A stretch of 64,000 nt of DNA from Rubrobacter_D sp963840835 (GTDB taxonomy: Bacteria; Actinomycetota; Rubrobacteria; Rubrobacterales; Rubrobacteraceae): contig CAWJAM010000015.1 of NCBI GenBank assembly GCA_963840835.1, forward strand, positions 27,920-91,919, read 5' to 3'. The notes below the pieces were generated by a model. The model was given only the letters and a program-made list of their open reading frames with translations, searched no databases and had not been told where the DNA came from. Shown here piece by piece: positions 16,299-25,007 of this stretch. The translations under genes were made by a program, and so were the position numbers. Numbering within the stretch: position 1 is the stretch's first letter; the number at the start of each line of letters is the position of its first letter.

Positions 16299-17678
16299 TC
16301 AGGCCGACACCTTGTTTAGCCGCAGCAGACCGCCCTCGCTCTCGAGGTTTCTCTCGGCGAGGAAGCTCGTGGTGACGCCGCCCCGCAGGAACTCCTCGTC
16401 CTCGAGCACCGCCAGGTGCAGCGGGAGCGTGGTCTCCATGCCTGAGACGGCGAACTCGTCCAGGGCCCGGAAACCGCGGCGTATCGCGCCCTCGCGGTCG
16501 CGGGCATGCACGATCAGCTTCGCGAGCAACGAATCGTAGTGAGGGGGTACCCTGTAGCCCGCGTAGAGGTGCGAGTCGACCCTGACGCCTGGTCCGCCGG
16601 GCGGGTTATAGACCTCGACCAGCCCGGCCTGGGGCAGGAAGTTACGGACGGGGTCCTCGGCGTTGATCCTGAACTCTATCGCGTGGCCTTCCGGGGAGAG
16701 GGCGTCGGGGGGGATCTCGAGCCGCCCGCCCGAGGCAACCTTCAACTGCTCGGCCACGATGTCTACGCCCGAGATCATCTCCGTCACCGGGTGCTCGACC
16801 TGAAGACGCGTGTTCATCTCGATGAAGTAGAATGCCCCTTCCGTGTAGACGAATTCCACGGTACCCGCTCCTCTGTACCCGAGCGACGCCACCAGGCGCT
16901 CCGAGGCGTCCATGAGACCCGCTCTTACGTCCTCGGGAAGGCCAGGCGCGGGCGACTCCTCGATCAGCTTCTGGTAACGGCGTTGGATGGAGCAGTCCCT
17001 CTCGGGGAAGGTGAACGCGCTACCGTGCGAGTCGGCGAGGATCTGCACCTCGATGTGCCTGAGCCTCTCGAGGTATTTCTCGACGTAGACCGAGCCGTCG
17101 CCGAAGGTGGCCCCTGCCTCCCTGCTCGCGCCGAGGTAGGCGGCCTCGACCTCGGCCTCGATCTCGACCACACGCATGCCCTTGCCCCCGCCCCCGGCGC
17201 TCGCCTTGATGACCAGCGGATAGCCGACCTCGGCGCCGACGCGCTTCACTTCCTGCACACTCTCGCAGGGACCGACTGAGCCGGGGGTTATGGGGACGCC
17301 GGCCTCGGCCGCGGCCTCGCGGGCCGCGGCCTTGTCGCCCATCCTGGCAATGGTGCGGGAGCCGGGGCCGACGAACGTCAGGCCCACCCGCTCGCAGATC
17401 TCGGCGAAGCGGGCGTTCTCGGCCAGGAAACCGTAGCCGGGATGGACGGCGTCGGCGCCCGTGAGCTCCGCGGCCGAGATTATCGCGGGGACGTTCAGGT
17501 AGCTACTCGCAGCGGGCGGCGGCCCGATGCAGACCGACTCGTCGGCCAGCTCGTGGTGCAACGAGTCCCTGTCGGCGGTGGAGTAGACGGCGACGCTGCG
17601 CACCCCCAGCTCGCGGCAGGCCCGGATCACGCGCAGGGCGATCTCGCCCCGGTTCGCCACGAGTACCTTGCCGATCAC
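16299..17678 (-). CDS. accC: Acetyl-/acyl-CoA carboxylase, biotin carboxylase subunit
   Basis: 459 residues, the usual length. It starts VIGKVLVANRGEIALRVI and contains HPGYGFLAENARFA, the ATP-grasp loop KASAGGGGKGMR, and the catalytic strand EMNTRLQVEHPVTE. It carboxylates biotin on AccB with ATP and bicarbonate in fatty-acid synthesis. Its GTG start shares the last base of the accB stop (TAGTG), giving tight coupling. The open frame upstream of the GTG is inside accB and is not used. Carboxyltransferase genes are not in the window. Confidence 0.95.
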   Translation of the reverse strand: MIGKVLVANRGEIALRVIRACRELGVRSVAVYSTADRDSLHHELADESVCIGPPPAASSYLNVPAIISAAELTGADAVHPGYGFLAENARFAEICERVGLTFVGPGSRTIARMGDKAAAREAAAEAGVPITPGSVGPCESVQEVKRVGAEVGYPLVIKASAGGGGKGMRVVEIEAEVEAAYLGASREAGATFGDGSVYVEKYLERLRHIEVQILADSHGSAFTFPERDCSIQRRYQKLIEESPAPGLPEDVRAGLMDASERLVASLGYRGAGTVEFVYTEGAFYFIEMNTRLQVEHPVTEMISGVDIVAEQLKVASGGRLEIPPDALSPEGHAIEFRINAEDPVRNFLPQAGLVEVYNPPGGPGVRVDSHLYAGYRVPPHYDSLLAKLIVHARDREGAIRRGFRALDEFAVSGMETTLPLHLAVLEDEEFLRGGVTTSFLAERNLESEGGLLRLNKVSA

Positions 17679-18142
17679 TACTGTTCGTCTGGCCGCAAAT
17701 AGAAGAGCGGCTGGTCGTACTCGACGCCGCCGGCGTTCTCGGCCAGAACCTCGACAACCTCCCCTGAGACGTCGGCCACGATCTCGTTCATCAGCTTCAT
17801 CGCCTCGACGATGCAAAGCGTCTGCCCCGCGCTGACCTCATCCCCCACCTCGACGTAGGAGTGTTCGCCGGGAGCCGGCGCCCGGTAGAAGGTCCCGACT
17901 ACCGGGGAGCGCACCGCGTGCAACCCGTCCATCTCGGGAGAGCCTTCGGGCTCCGCCGCTTCGGGGGCGCCCTGGGCCGCCGGGGTCGCGGCGGGGGCCT
18001 CCGGCCTTGCCTTGACGGAGATTTCGGTCTCCCCCCAGCGTACCCGTATCTCGCCGGCCCCGCTCTCCCTAAGGAGCTCGACCAGCTGTTCGACTTCCTT
18101 CAGCGGCGGCGGATCTCGCCGGTTTTCGTCCGTCTCTGGCAT
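17678..18142 (-). CDS. accB: Biotin carboxyl carrier protein
   Basis: 154 residues. The N-terminal helix region (LKEVEQLVELLRESGAG) and strands IRVRWGETEISVKA are as in AccB; a Pro/Ala linker follows, then the biotinyl domain with the biotinylation site EAMKLMNE. It carries carboxybiotin between AccC and the carboxyltransferase. The ATG at 18142 lies eight bases after a TAGAAT box, so the transcript is probably leaderless. It is divergent from mutL and overlaps accC. Confidence 0.95.
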   Translation of the reverse strand: MPETDENRRDPPPLKEVEQLVELLRESGAGEIRVRWGETEISVKARPEAPAATPAAQGAPEAAEPEGSPEMDGLHAVRSPVVGTFYRAPAPGEHSYVEVGDEVSAGQTLCIVEAMKLMNEIVADVSGEVVEVLAENAGGVEYDQPLFYLRPDEQ

Positions 18143-18150
18143 AGCCAGGG

Positions 18151-18196
18151 ATTCTACACGTCCACTGATGGGAAAACCCACTCCCGGCGGTACAAT
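18151..18196. promoter_or_regulatory. Divergent -10 elements for accBC and mutL
   Basis: On the minus strand TAGAAT (18156-18151) ends eight bases before the accB ATG. On the plus strand TACAAT (18191-18196) ends twelve bases before the mutL ATG. Both imply very short or absent 5' leaders. No strong -35 box is seen on either side. Confidence 0.55.
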
Positions 18197-18208
18197 GCCC
18201 CAAGATCC

Positions 18209-20038
18209 ATGACCGAGAAGGAGACCACTCAAGCGAGCATCAACGTCCTCGACCCCAGGGTGGCCCAGCAGGTCGCCGCCGGGGAGGTCGTGGACCGTCC
18301 GGCGTCCGTGGTCAAGGAGCTCGTCGAGAACTCCCTCGACGCCGGCGCCTCCAGGGTGGAGATCGAGTTGGGAGATGGCGGCACCTCGCGCATCCTGGTC
18401 AGGGACGACGGCTCGGGGATGAGCCCGGAGAACGCGAAGCTGTCCGTTCTCAGGCACGCGACGAGCAAGATCCGGAACGTCGAAGACATCGAGGCCGTAA
18501 TGACTTTGGGGTTCAGGGGCGAGGCCCTCCCCTCCGTCGCGAGCGTCTCTTCTTTCTCCCTTACGACCTCGACGGGCGAGGGCGCCGCCACGAAGGTCGC
18601 GGTCGAGGGCGGGGCCGAGGCGGAGGTCACTGCCGCCTCCCATCCGAAGGGGACGACCGTGCTTGTCGACCGTCTCTTCTACAACGTCCCCGCCAGACGC
18701 GCCTTCCTGAAGGGGGCTCGCGCGGAGCGGGCCGCGATAGTAGAGGTCGTGACGCACCTGGCGAAAGCCCACCCGAGGGTCGCTTTCCGTCTGACGGATG
18801 GGGGCAGGGACTACCTCTCGCTACCTGGGGCTGGGGATCTCCTGGAGCGTCTGGCGCAGATCCTGGGCGTCGCCAAGGCGCGCGCGATGCGCAGGGTCGA
18901 GTACGAGTCGGGGCCTTTCGGCGTCTCTGGCTACGCCGCGCTTCCAAGCCTGACCGAGGGGAGCAGGGCCCACCAGACGATCTCTGTCAACGGCCGCTTC
19001 GTCAGGGCCGAGAGCCTCCAGCGCGGCCTCGACGACGCCTACAGGGCGACCGTGCCCTCCGGGCGCTACCCGCCGGTGGCCGTCGAGATCACCGCCGACC
19101 CCCGCCGCGTCGACGTGAACGTACATCCCACAAAGCAGGTCGTCCGCTTCTCGGAGGAGAGGGCGGCCCGCGAGGCCGTGGCCGCCGCCATCCGCGCCGC
19201 GATCGAGTGGCGTCCCCAGGCCCCGCCCTCGACACCGCGCGACCCCGAGAGGACCTTCACCCAGGACCGCTTCTCCGGCTACTCGCGTCAGCGGGCAGAC
19301 TACTCCTCCCAGGCCGCTGAGGACCCATTCCCGTACGACGCGCCGCCGGCGCGGGGTCTCTCGGAGGCGCGCGAACGCCTCTCGGAGGCCTCCAGGCCAC
19401 TAGAGGAACCGCTGGCCGAGGAGCGCGAGCAGTACGGAGGGTTGCCGGAGCGGGGTGGGCTGCCGCAGGCTCCCCCGGAGGAGCTGCGGGTCATAGGGCA
19501 GCTCGCGGCGGGCTACATCCTCGTCGAGGAACCGGAGTCGCTCTGGGTGGTGGACCAGCACGTCGCCCACGAGCGGGCCATCCTCGACAGGCTACACGAC
19601 TCGGAGAGCCCGGCCACGGTGCAGAGCCTCCTCGTCCCCGAGGTCGTCGACCTCTCGCCGGCTGAGGCCGAGCTGGCGGCGGCGAGCCTGGAGGAGCTCT
19701 CCGTCTACGGTTTCGAGGCCGAGCCCTTCGGACCGAGGTCGGTAAGGGTGACGGCGGTGATCTCCACGCTCGCCGACAGAGACGTCGCGGGCGCGGTAAA
19801 GGACGCCCTCTCGGCGATCTCTGGCACGGAGCCAGGCCACCGCCGCGAGGACCACATCCTGGCCACCATAGCCTGCCACTCGGCCGTAAAGATGGGCGAC
19901 AGGCTCTCGCAACCCGAGATGGAGGCGCTAATAAAGAGCTGGCTCGCCAGCCGCCTCCCGGCCACCTGTCCCCACGGGAGGTCCATCTGCTACCGCATCG
20001 GCCTGAACGAGGTGGCCCGCAAGCTCGACCGGCATTAG
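18209..20038 (+). CDS. mutL: DNA mismatch repair protein MutL
   Basis: 609 residues. The GHKL ATPase domain has VAAGEVVDRPASVVKELVEN, DDGSGM and TLGFRGEALPS. A Pro/Glu-rich linker spans about 335-430. The C-terminal domain has WVVDQHVAHERAILDRL, ACHSAVK and CPHGRSICYRIG, the three endonuclease motifs; the first is a variant of the usual DQHA..E....E, with Val for Ala and Asp for the last Glu. It would nick the new strand after MutS recognition. I start at the ATG at 18209; the longer open frame overlaps accB. MutL is rare in Actinobacteria but present in Rubrobacter. Confidence 0.93.
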   Translation: MTEKETTQASINVLDPRVAQQVAAGEVVDRPASVVKELVENSLDAGASRVEIELGDGGTSRILVRDDGSGMSPENAKLSVLRHATSKIRNVEDIEAVMTLGFRGEALPSVASVSSFSLTTSTGEGAATKVAVEGGAEAEVTAASHPKGTTVLVDRLFYNVPARRAFLKGARAERAAIVEVVTHLAKAHPRVAFRLTDGGRDYLSLPGAGDLLERLAQILGVAKARAMRRVEYESGPFGVSGYAALPSLTEGSRAHQTISVNGRFVRAESLQRGLDDAYRATVPSGRYPPVAVEITADPRRVDVNVHPTKQVVRFSEERAAREAVAAAIRAAIEWRPQAPPSTPRDPERTFTQDRFSGYSRQRADYSSQAAEDPFPYDAPPARGLSEARERLSEASRPLEEPLAEEREQYGGLPERGGLPQAPPEELRVIGQLAAGYILVEEPESLWVVDQHVAHERAILDRLHDSESPATVQSLLVPEVVDLSPAEAELAAASLEELSVYGFEAEPFGPRSVRVTAVISTLADRDVAGAVKDALSAISGTEPGHRREDHILATIACHSAVKMGDRLSQPEMEALIKSWLASRLPATCPHGRSICYRIGLNEVARKLDRH

Positions 20039-20190
20039 CACGCTGCGACCTTCGGCCTCCGCTCGTCAGCACGCTTCAGCCTTCGGCTTACGCTTGTCAG
20101 CACGGCGCTTCGCGCCTTGTCAGCACGCTCGGGCTAACGCCCTCGCTTGTCAGCAGCGCTTCGGCCTTCGGCCTCGCTTTCAGCTTTTTT
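20036..20190. repeat. Hairpin-array element, left arm only
   Basis: Five linkers close to TTGTCAGCACG separated by small palindromes, ending in GCTTTCAGCTTTTTTG, which is the first part of the core found in complete copies. The rest of the core and the right arm are missing. It spans the mutL stop and the 3' end of the small gene at 20134. Confidence 0.75.
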
Positions 20191-20385
20191 GCGGAAGGAG
20201 AGTCGCCATTCTTCTACTGCCTTTGGGCCTTCGTCTAGGTCGACCGTGTATACGATCCTGTAGAGGTTCCAGTCGACGTAGTGGCCTACCACCACGCCGG
20301 GTTCGCGCGAACCGCGTCCCCTCAGAACCCATATTCGATCGCCCTTCACGTAACGGGGCTCGTCTGCTTCGCGGGTCCTTACCAA
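20134..20385 (-). CDS. Small hypothetical protein with repeat-derived tail
   Basis: 83 residues beginning MVRTREADEPRYVKGDRIWV (TTG start, GGGAGAGA upstream). The body (GVVVGHYVDWNLYRIVYTV) looks like a small beta-barrel, SH3-like, but no family is recognised. The last 18 or so residues (KKAESEAEGRSAADKRGR) are encoded by the hairpin-array repeat, the same reading seen in repeat-derived open frames elsewhere. Real gene likely; its C-terminus may have been replaced by the element. Confidence 0.55.
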   Translation of the reverse strand: MVRTREADEPRYVKGDRIWVLRGRGSREPGVVVGHYVDWNLYRIVYTVDLDEGPKAVEEWRLSFRKKAESEAEGRSAADKRGR

Positions 20386-20428
20386 CAGCCGCTCTCTCCC
20401 GATCTACCCACGAAGAGGATACTAAAGC

Positions 20429-20513
20429 AGCCTGCAAAGAGGTTGAAATCTCTTTGCAGGCTCTCATCTAGTCAGCACTTCAGCATACTGTTCTTGCTGA
20501 AATGCTGAAGTGC
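20429..20513. repeat. Palindrome plus TCAGC array hairpin
   Basis: 20429-20462: arms AGCCTGCAAAGAG and CTCTTTGCAGGCT around an eight-base loop. 20471-20513: left arm GCACTTCAGCA and right arm TGCTGAAGTGC around ACTGTTCTTGC-type centre. They lie between divergent genes 20385 and 20601. Confidence 0.65.
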
Positions 20514-20600
20514 GCGACGCTTCGAAGGATCGTAGCGCCGGCGGGACGCCTGGGCTTACCGTATAACTAGCGCTCGCGGGCAGGAGACGAAGGGTGACGT

Positions 20601-21494
20601 TTGGACCTCAAGGGAGACCGGATACTGCTGGGGGGTCTGGCCGTCGTGGCCGCGGCCTCTATCTGGGGGACGCTCGGGCTTTTCGCCAAGATCCTCTACG
20701 CCCAGGGGGTCTCCTTCGAGTCGCTGGTCGCGGTGCGGGCTTCGGTGGGATGGGTTGCCGTAATGATCTTCGTCCTGGCCACCGGCGGGGCGGGGAGCCT
20801 CCGCGTCTCCGGCAGGGACCTGGCGTCTCTGGTCCCTCTCGGGCTTGTCGGGGTCGGCCTGTTCTATCTGCTTTATTTCTATACCGTCAGGGAGAGCACG
20901 ATCGGGACGGCGGCGATCCTGCTCTACAGCTCGCCCGCCTTCGTTGTGGTGCTTGCGCGTCTGTTTCTTAGCGAGGCGCTCAACGCGGCGAAGGTACTCG
21001 CGCTCTTCCTGACCGCAGGGGGAATCTTTCTCGTCGCCGGCGCCTACGCCCCGGCGAACCTCGAGGTCGGCCCGACGGTCCTGCTTGCGGGGCTGCTCTC
21101 GGGCCTGACCTACGGCCTGTATTCGATCTTCGGACGTCCCGTGGCCGGACGCCTCGGCCCTTCCGTCATCCTGAGCTACGCCCTCTTCTTCGGAGCCTCG
21201 CTGCTCGTCATCGCCGCGCTCCCCACACTCGGCACACTGGCAGGCCTGCCGGCGGGCTCTTACGCGCTGCTCCTCATGCTCGCGGTGGTGCACACGACGC
21301 TCGGTTTCGCACTCTACACCTTCGGGCTCGGGCGCCTCGGGGCGGGGAGGTCGGCCATCGTCGCCACCGTGGAGCCCGTGGTGGCCGGAGCCCTCGGAGT
21401 GGCGCTGCTGGGGGAAGATCTCACCCTTCCCAAGGCACTCGGCGCAGCGCTCGTAATCTCCGGCGCAGCACTAGCCTCTCGCGAAGCAGGCTAG
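20601..21494 (+). CDS. EamA/DMT-family transporter
   Basis: 297 residues with about ten membrane segments in two EamA repeats (segments from WGTLGLFAKI and LSGLTYGLYSIFG). Each repeat ends with the usual Pro-containing helix (SSPAFVVVLARLFL and EPVVAGALGVALLG). It is a probable inner-membrane metabolite exporter; substrate unknown. The start is TTG at 20601 with GAAGGG upstream. The stop codon lies in a perfect palindrome (GCGAAGCAGGCTAGCCTGCTTCGC without its ends), the start of a large repeat element. Confidence 0.83.
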   Translation: MDLKGDRILLGGLAVVAAASIWGTLGLFAKILYAQGVSFESLVAVRASVGWVAVMIFVLATGGAGSLRVSGRDLASLVPLGLVGVGLFYLLYFYTVRESTIGTAAILLYSSPAFVVVLARLFLSEALNAAKVLALFLTAGGIFLVAGAYAPANLEVGPTVLLAGLLSGLTYGLYSIFGRPVAGRLGPSVILSYALFFGASLLVIAALPTLGTLAGLPAGSYALLLMLAVVHTTLGFALYTFGLGRLGAGRSAIVATVEPVVAGALGVALLGEDLTLPKALGAALVISGAALASREAG

Positions 21495-21805
21495 CCTGCT
21501 TCGCGGCACGCTGCCTGCGGCAGCTTGTCAGCACGTTCCGCCTTCGGCTTCCACTTGTCAGCACGCTCAGGCTGACGCCTTCGCTTGTCAGCAACGCTAA
21601 GGCCTTCGGCCTCCGCTTTCAGCTTTTTTGGTTCGGGCCTCGCTCTGCGGCGTGCAACGGACCGCTGCCCAGGGCGGTAGGGTACGACGCTCGTAGCGAC
21701 GCCCCAAGAAGCCGAGCTGACAAGCGAGGGCGAGCCCGAGCGTGCTGACAAGGCGCGAAGCGCCGGGCTGACAAGCCTGCGAAGCAGGCGTGCCGAAGTG
21801 CTAAC
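21480..21805. repeat. Full hairpin-array element (forward core)
   Basis: It opens with a 24-base palindrome at 21480-21503. Linkers of the TTGTCAGCACG type alternate with small hairpins. The core lies at 21615-21724 (from GCTTTCAGCTTTTTTGG to GAGCTGACAAG). The right arm has inverted linkers. The core is almost the exact reverse complement of the one at 23116-23226, so the ybdK-like gene sits between inverted copies. Confidence 0.82.
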
Positions 21806-21876
21806 ATGTTGGCCTACGTTAATGATTGCTGATCGCGAGGCATCCGCTTGACCCGGGAGGAGAGAGGAGGAACGCC

Positions 21877-23004
21877 ATGCCTATAGAGTTCAAGGAAGGG
21901 GGTTCGGGCTACTCTCTCGGGGTCGAGGAGGAGCTCTGCATCGTCGACGCCACGACGGGAGAGCTGGTCCCGAAGATCGAGGAGATCATGAGCCGCCTCC
22001 CCGAGGGGCTGGGCGAGTTCGTCTCCTACGAGCTGTTCCAGTCGGTGCTGGAGATTAAGACCCCCCCCTGCGCCTCGGCGGCCGAGGCCGAGAGGCACCT
22101 GCGCGAGATGCGCGGCAGGGTCGGCTCGTGGGCCGCGGCCTGCGGCGCCTCGCTCGCCTCCATGGGAACCCACCCTTTCTCCCGTTACCGCGACCAGAAG
22201 GTCACTGACCAGGAACGCTACAGGCAGGTAATCGAGACGCTCCGCTGGATAGCGCAGCGGGAGGTGATATTCGGCCAGCACGTCCACGTCGCCGTCCCTG
22301 GGCCCGAAGAGTCCATCATCGCCCACAACCGTCTCTCCGAGCAGACGCCGCTCCTCTTGGCGCTCTCGGCGAACTCTCCCTTCTGGCAGGGCTTCGACAC
22401 GGGCCTGGAGTCGTCCAGGGTGAAGATCTTCGAGACCTTCCCGCGCGCCGGCCTCCCCCCAGCCTTCCCCGACTACGAGGCGTTCGAGGGCTACGTTGAC
22501 CTGATGGTCGCGTCTGGCGCGATGGAAGACTACTCCTATTGCTGGTGGGATGTACGCCCGCACCCCAGGATCGGGACGATAGAGCTGAGGGTCCTCGACT
22601 CCCAGACGAACCTGGAGTACACGACGTCACTGACAGCCCTCACCCAGTGCCTCGTCACCCAGGCCCTCGAGGAAGTCGGCCCGCACGAAGCCTACGACAT
22701 GCACCTGGCGACGGAGAACAAGTGGCGCGCCGCCATGCACGGCATGGACGCGGCGTTCTACGACGCCAGGGACCAGACCACGATCCCTGCCAGAGACCTC
22801 GCCCGCGGCATGGTCGAGCGCCTGAAACACCACGCCAAGGACCTCGGCTGCGAGAACGAGCTCGAAGGCGTCCTCGACATCGTTGAGGGCGGCACAGGCA
22901 GCCAGCGCCAGCGCCAGGTCTACAACGAGAGCGGCAACTTCCTCGACGTAGTCGCGTTCCTCATAGAGGGCACACGCCCGGCGTTAGCGGAGGAACAAAG
23001 CTAG
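21877..23004 (+). CDS. YbdK-type carboxylate-amine ligase (GCS2 family)
   Basis: About 375 residues. It starts MPIEFKEGGSGYSLGVEEE, the GCS2 signature, followed by SYELFQSVLEIKTPPC, GQHVHVAVPG, WWDVRPHPRIGTIELRVLDS and an Arg-containing tail QRQRQVY. These are the glutamate-cysteine-ligase-like YbdK enzymes, which couple a glutamate carboxylate to an amine; the physiological substrate is often unknown. The ATG at 21877 has AGGAGG upstream. Large inverted repeats flank the gene on both sides within 75 bases upstream and immediately downstream. Confidence 0.85.
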   Translation: MPIEFKEGGSGYSLGVEEELCIVDATTGELVPKIEEIMSRLPEGLGEFVSYELFQSVLEIKTPPCASAAEAERHLREMRGRVGSWAAACGASLASMGTHPFSRYRDQKVTDQERYRQVIETLRWIAQREVIFGQHVHVAVPGPEESIIAHNRLSEQTPLLLALSANSPFWQGFDTGLESSRVKIFETFPRAGLPPAFPDYEAFEGYVDLMVASGAMEDYSYCWWDVRPHPRIGTIELRVLDSQTNLEYTTSLTALTQCLVTQALEEVGPHEAYDMHLATENKWRAAMHGMDAAFYDARDQTTIPARDLARGMVERLKHHAKDLGCENELEGVLDIVEGGTGSQRQRQVYNESGNFLDVVAFLIEGTRPALAEEQS

Positions 23005-23345
23005 GGAGCACGCTGCCTGCGGCAGCTTGTCAGCACGGCGCTTCGCGCCTTGTCAGCACGCTCGGGCTAGCGCCCTCGCTTGTCAGCACGGCGCCTCCGG
23101 CTTCGCCTTTGGCGCCTTGTCAGCTAGTCGTCTTGGGGCGTCGCTACGAGCGTCGTACACCTACCGCCCTGGGCAGCGGTCCGTTGCACGCCGCAGAGCG
23201 AGGCCCGAACCAAAAAAGCTGAAAGCGGAGGCCGAAGGCCTTAGCGTTGCTGACAAGCGAAGGCGCTAGCCTGAGCATGCTGACAAGCGGAGGCGAAGCC
23301 GAAGCGTGCTGACAAGCTGCCGCAGGCAGCGTGCTGCGTAGCGTA
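23005..23345. repeat. Full hairpin-array element (reverse core)
   Basis: The left arm has linkers and small hairpins (CTGCCTGCGGCAG, GGCGCTTCGCGCC, GGCGCC...GGCGCC). The core is at 23116-23226. The right arm ends with GCTGCCGCAGGCAGC and a short TAGCGTAGCTA palindrome abutting the next gene's stop codon. Near-identical in inverted orientation to the element at 21480-21805. Confidence 0.82.
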
Positions 23346-23346
23346 G

Positions 23347-23628
23347 CTACGCGTCGAAGCCGAGGCTCCAGGCGCGGTCGAGGTCGTAATTCGAGTAGGC
23401 ACGGAAGGCGACCATGGTCTCGGTACGGGCGACGCCGGGGACCTGGGCTATTTTCTCTGGGACGATCTCGGCCAGGCTCTCGAAGTCGGGGATGCGGACC
23501 ATGACGACGAGGTCGTAGGGGCCAGTTACCGAGTAGGCCTCGGTGACGCCTTCTATGGCGAGCATGGCCTGGGCGGCCTCCTGTACGCGCTCCCGCTCGG
23601 TCCTGACGAGGACTATGGCCGTTACCAC
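23347..23628 (-). CDS. Stand-alone Lrp/AsnC ligand-binding (RAM) domain
   Basis: 93 residues, one RAM domain without the HTH: AIVLVRTERERVQEAA, AYSVTGPYDLVVMVR, RTETMVAF. Such proteins bind amino acids and act as sensors or as partners of full Lrp proteins. The start is GTG at 23628 with GGGAG five bases upstream. The stop codon lies next to the repeat element on its left. Confidence 0.82.
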   Translation of the reverse strand: MVTAIVLVRTERERVQEAAQAMLAIEGVTEAYSVTGPYDLVVMVRIPDFESLAEIVPEKIAQVPGVARTETMVAFRAYSNYDLDRAWSLGFDA

Positions 23629-23778
23629 GTAGACTCCCTAAAGCCTTCTTCGGTCGCTAGTATCATCAGAGTAGTACACATTCCAGTCCTCGCCTCTATT
23701 CCCCAAGAAATCCTGAAGTTTGTAACCTGATGCCTGAAGCCTTGAAATGCGAAGGTCCGATCCTTCCGCACAGCGCCT

Positions 23779-24702
23779 CTAGATCCCAAACGTCACCGTC
23801 CCCGAGAGTGTGTTATTGGCAGTGGTTTTCTCGTACTCGACGGGCCCGACCTCGACGGTGACCCTGGCGGTCTCGTCGAGCTCGCCGGGGATAAAGCCGC
23901 CGACCTGGACCGTCGTCGCCTTCTTCGGTTCGAGGCGCGCTATGGTCTCGCTCTGGGCCTGGCGCTCGGCGCTGGTGTTGAGGACGACCTCGACGTCCAC
24001 GTTCGTCTCGGGCACCTCGCCGCCGTTCCCTACGGTCACGGTGAACGTCGGCTCGTCGGCCCCCGTCAGGACCACGTTGTCGTTCTCGTACAGGGGTTTT
24101 CCGGCGACTCTGACGGCCGTTACCTGCACGCCGTGCAGGGCGTTCGGGTCGGTCGTTGCGGAGCCGGAGACGGGCGCGGCGTCGAAACCCAGCGCCCCGT
24201 AGTCCATAAAGGATTGCGGCTCCTGGAGGTAAGCCTGGTCGCTCGTCTGGCCCGCGACCTCCAGCGAGTGCCTGACGGCCGGAAGGTAATGGTTCGCGAC
24301 GATACTGTCGCTCGTCCTGTAATCCTCGACGGCCGTCGCGAGGTCCCCCTCGAATCCGTCCCCCGAGGCCGCCTGCGCGAGCTTGACGGTGGCCTCGGAC
24401 CTTATGCCGAGGGCGGTGACGACGTAGTGGTGGGCGTCATCGAACTCGGGCGGTATCTCCTGCTGGCTCAGCGCCTGCAGGTACTGGTTCTCCGAGCGGT
24501 TGGCCACCTGGGAGAGCGCCTCGTCGTCCAGCTTCGTCGGGTCCCCCCCGGCGTTGCTCAGGACGCGCTGGAGCTCCCCCCTGCCAGCGTTGGAAGAGTC
24601 GCTGAGGAGGGTGTCCGCGCTAGTCACGTACTTGCGGACCTGGGTCGACTGCTGGGTCGCCACGCAGCCGCGGGCCACAAAGAAGATGAACCCGAAGACC
24701 AC
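23779..24702 (-). CDS. Membrane-anchored secreted protein, unknown function
   Basis: The visible part runs from a membrane segment (VVFGFIFFVARGC) through a helical domain (about 40-180) to a C-terminal beta domain of CARDB type (VTGADEPTFTVTVGNGGEVPE, NVDVEVVL, TARVTVEVG). The GTG at 24702 is the first start codon in frame, yet the frame continues upstream to about 24855 without any ATG, GTG or TTG. That upstream part encodes a basic Arg/Pro-rich stretch and the first half of the membrane helix (WFTLVGSLLLLI). The true start may be lost to a sequencing error. Confidence 0.6.
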   Translation of the reverse strand: MVFGFIFFVARGCVATQQSTQVRKYVTSADTLLSDSSNAGRGELQRVLSNAGGDPTKLDDEALSQVANRSENQYLQALSQQEIPPEFDDAHHYVVTALGIRSEATVKLAQAASGDGFEGDLATAVEDYRTSDSIVANHYLPAVRHSLEVAGQTSDQAYLQEPQSFMDYGALGFDAAPVSGSATTDPNALHGVQVTAVRVAGKPLYENDNVVLTGADEPTFTVTVGNGGEVPETNVDVEVVLNTSAERQAQSETIARLEPKKATTVQVGGFIPGELDETARVTVEVGPVEYEKTTANNTLSGTVTFGI

Positions 24703-24875
24703 GATGAGCAGAAGGAGCGAGCCGACGAGGGTGAACCAAGCGGGGAGAGTTCTCTGGCGGCGCTGCTTCGGGCCGCTGCGGGGCCTCCTGGGACGGCCCG
24801 ACGGTCTCGGACGGCGAGACTTCTGGGCTGCCCTGTGAGATCTACGCTCTATACGAAACCCCCAAGAACTTCTCG

Positions 24876-24959
24876 TGGGCGAGGGGGGACTCGAACCCCC
24901 ACGGCCTCTCGGCCACTAGACCCTGAACCTAGCGCGTCTACCAATTCCGCCACTCGCCC
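24876..24959 (-). tRNA. tRNA-Leu (anticodon CAG)
   Basis: The acceptor arms GGGCGAG and CTCGCCC pair perfectly, the D-loop region reads AATTGGTAGACGCGC, the anticodon stem-loop CTAGG-TTCAGGG-TCTAG gives CAG, there is a long variable arm (class II), and the T-loop GGTTCGAGTCC. The discriminator is A and CCA is not encoded. It lies just before the kinase/FHA cluster, as a tRNA-Leu does in mycobacteria. Confidence 0.93.
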
Positions 24960-25007
24960 GCAGTCCCCCCAGGATACGGCCTCGACTGCGAGAGATTGTA
25001 GCAGCAC

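Noticed and set aside
17861..18208. N-terminal extension of MutL
   Set aside because: The extra 116 codons overlap accB and have no MutL homology; the ATG at 18209 gives the canonical N-terminus.
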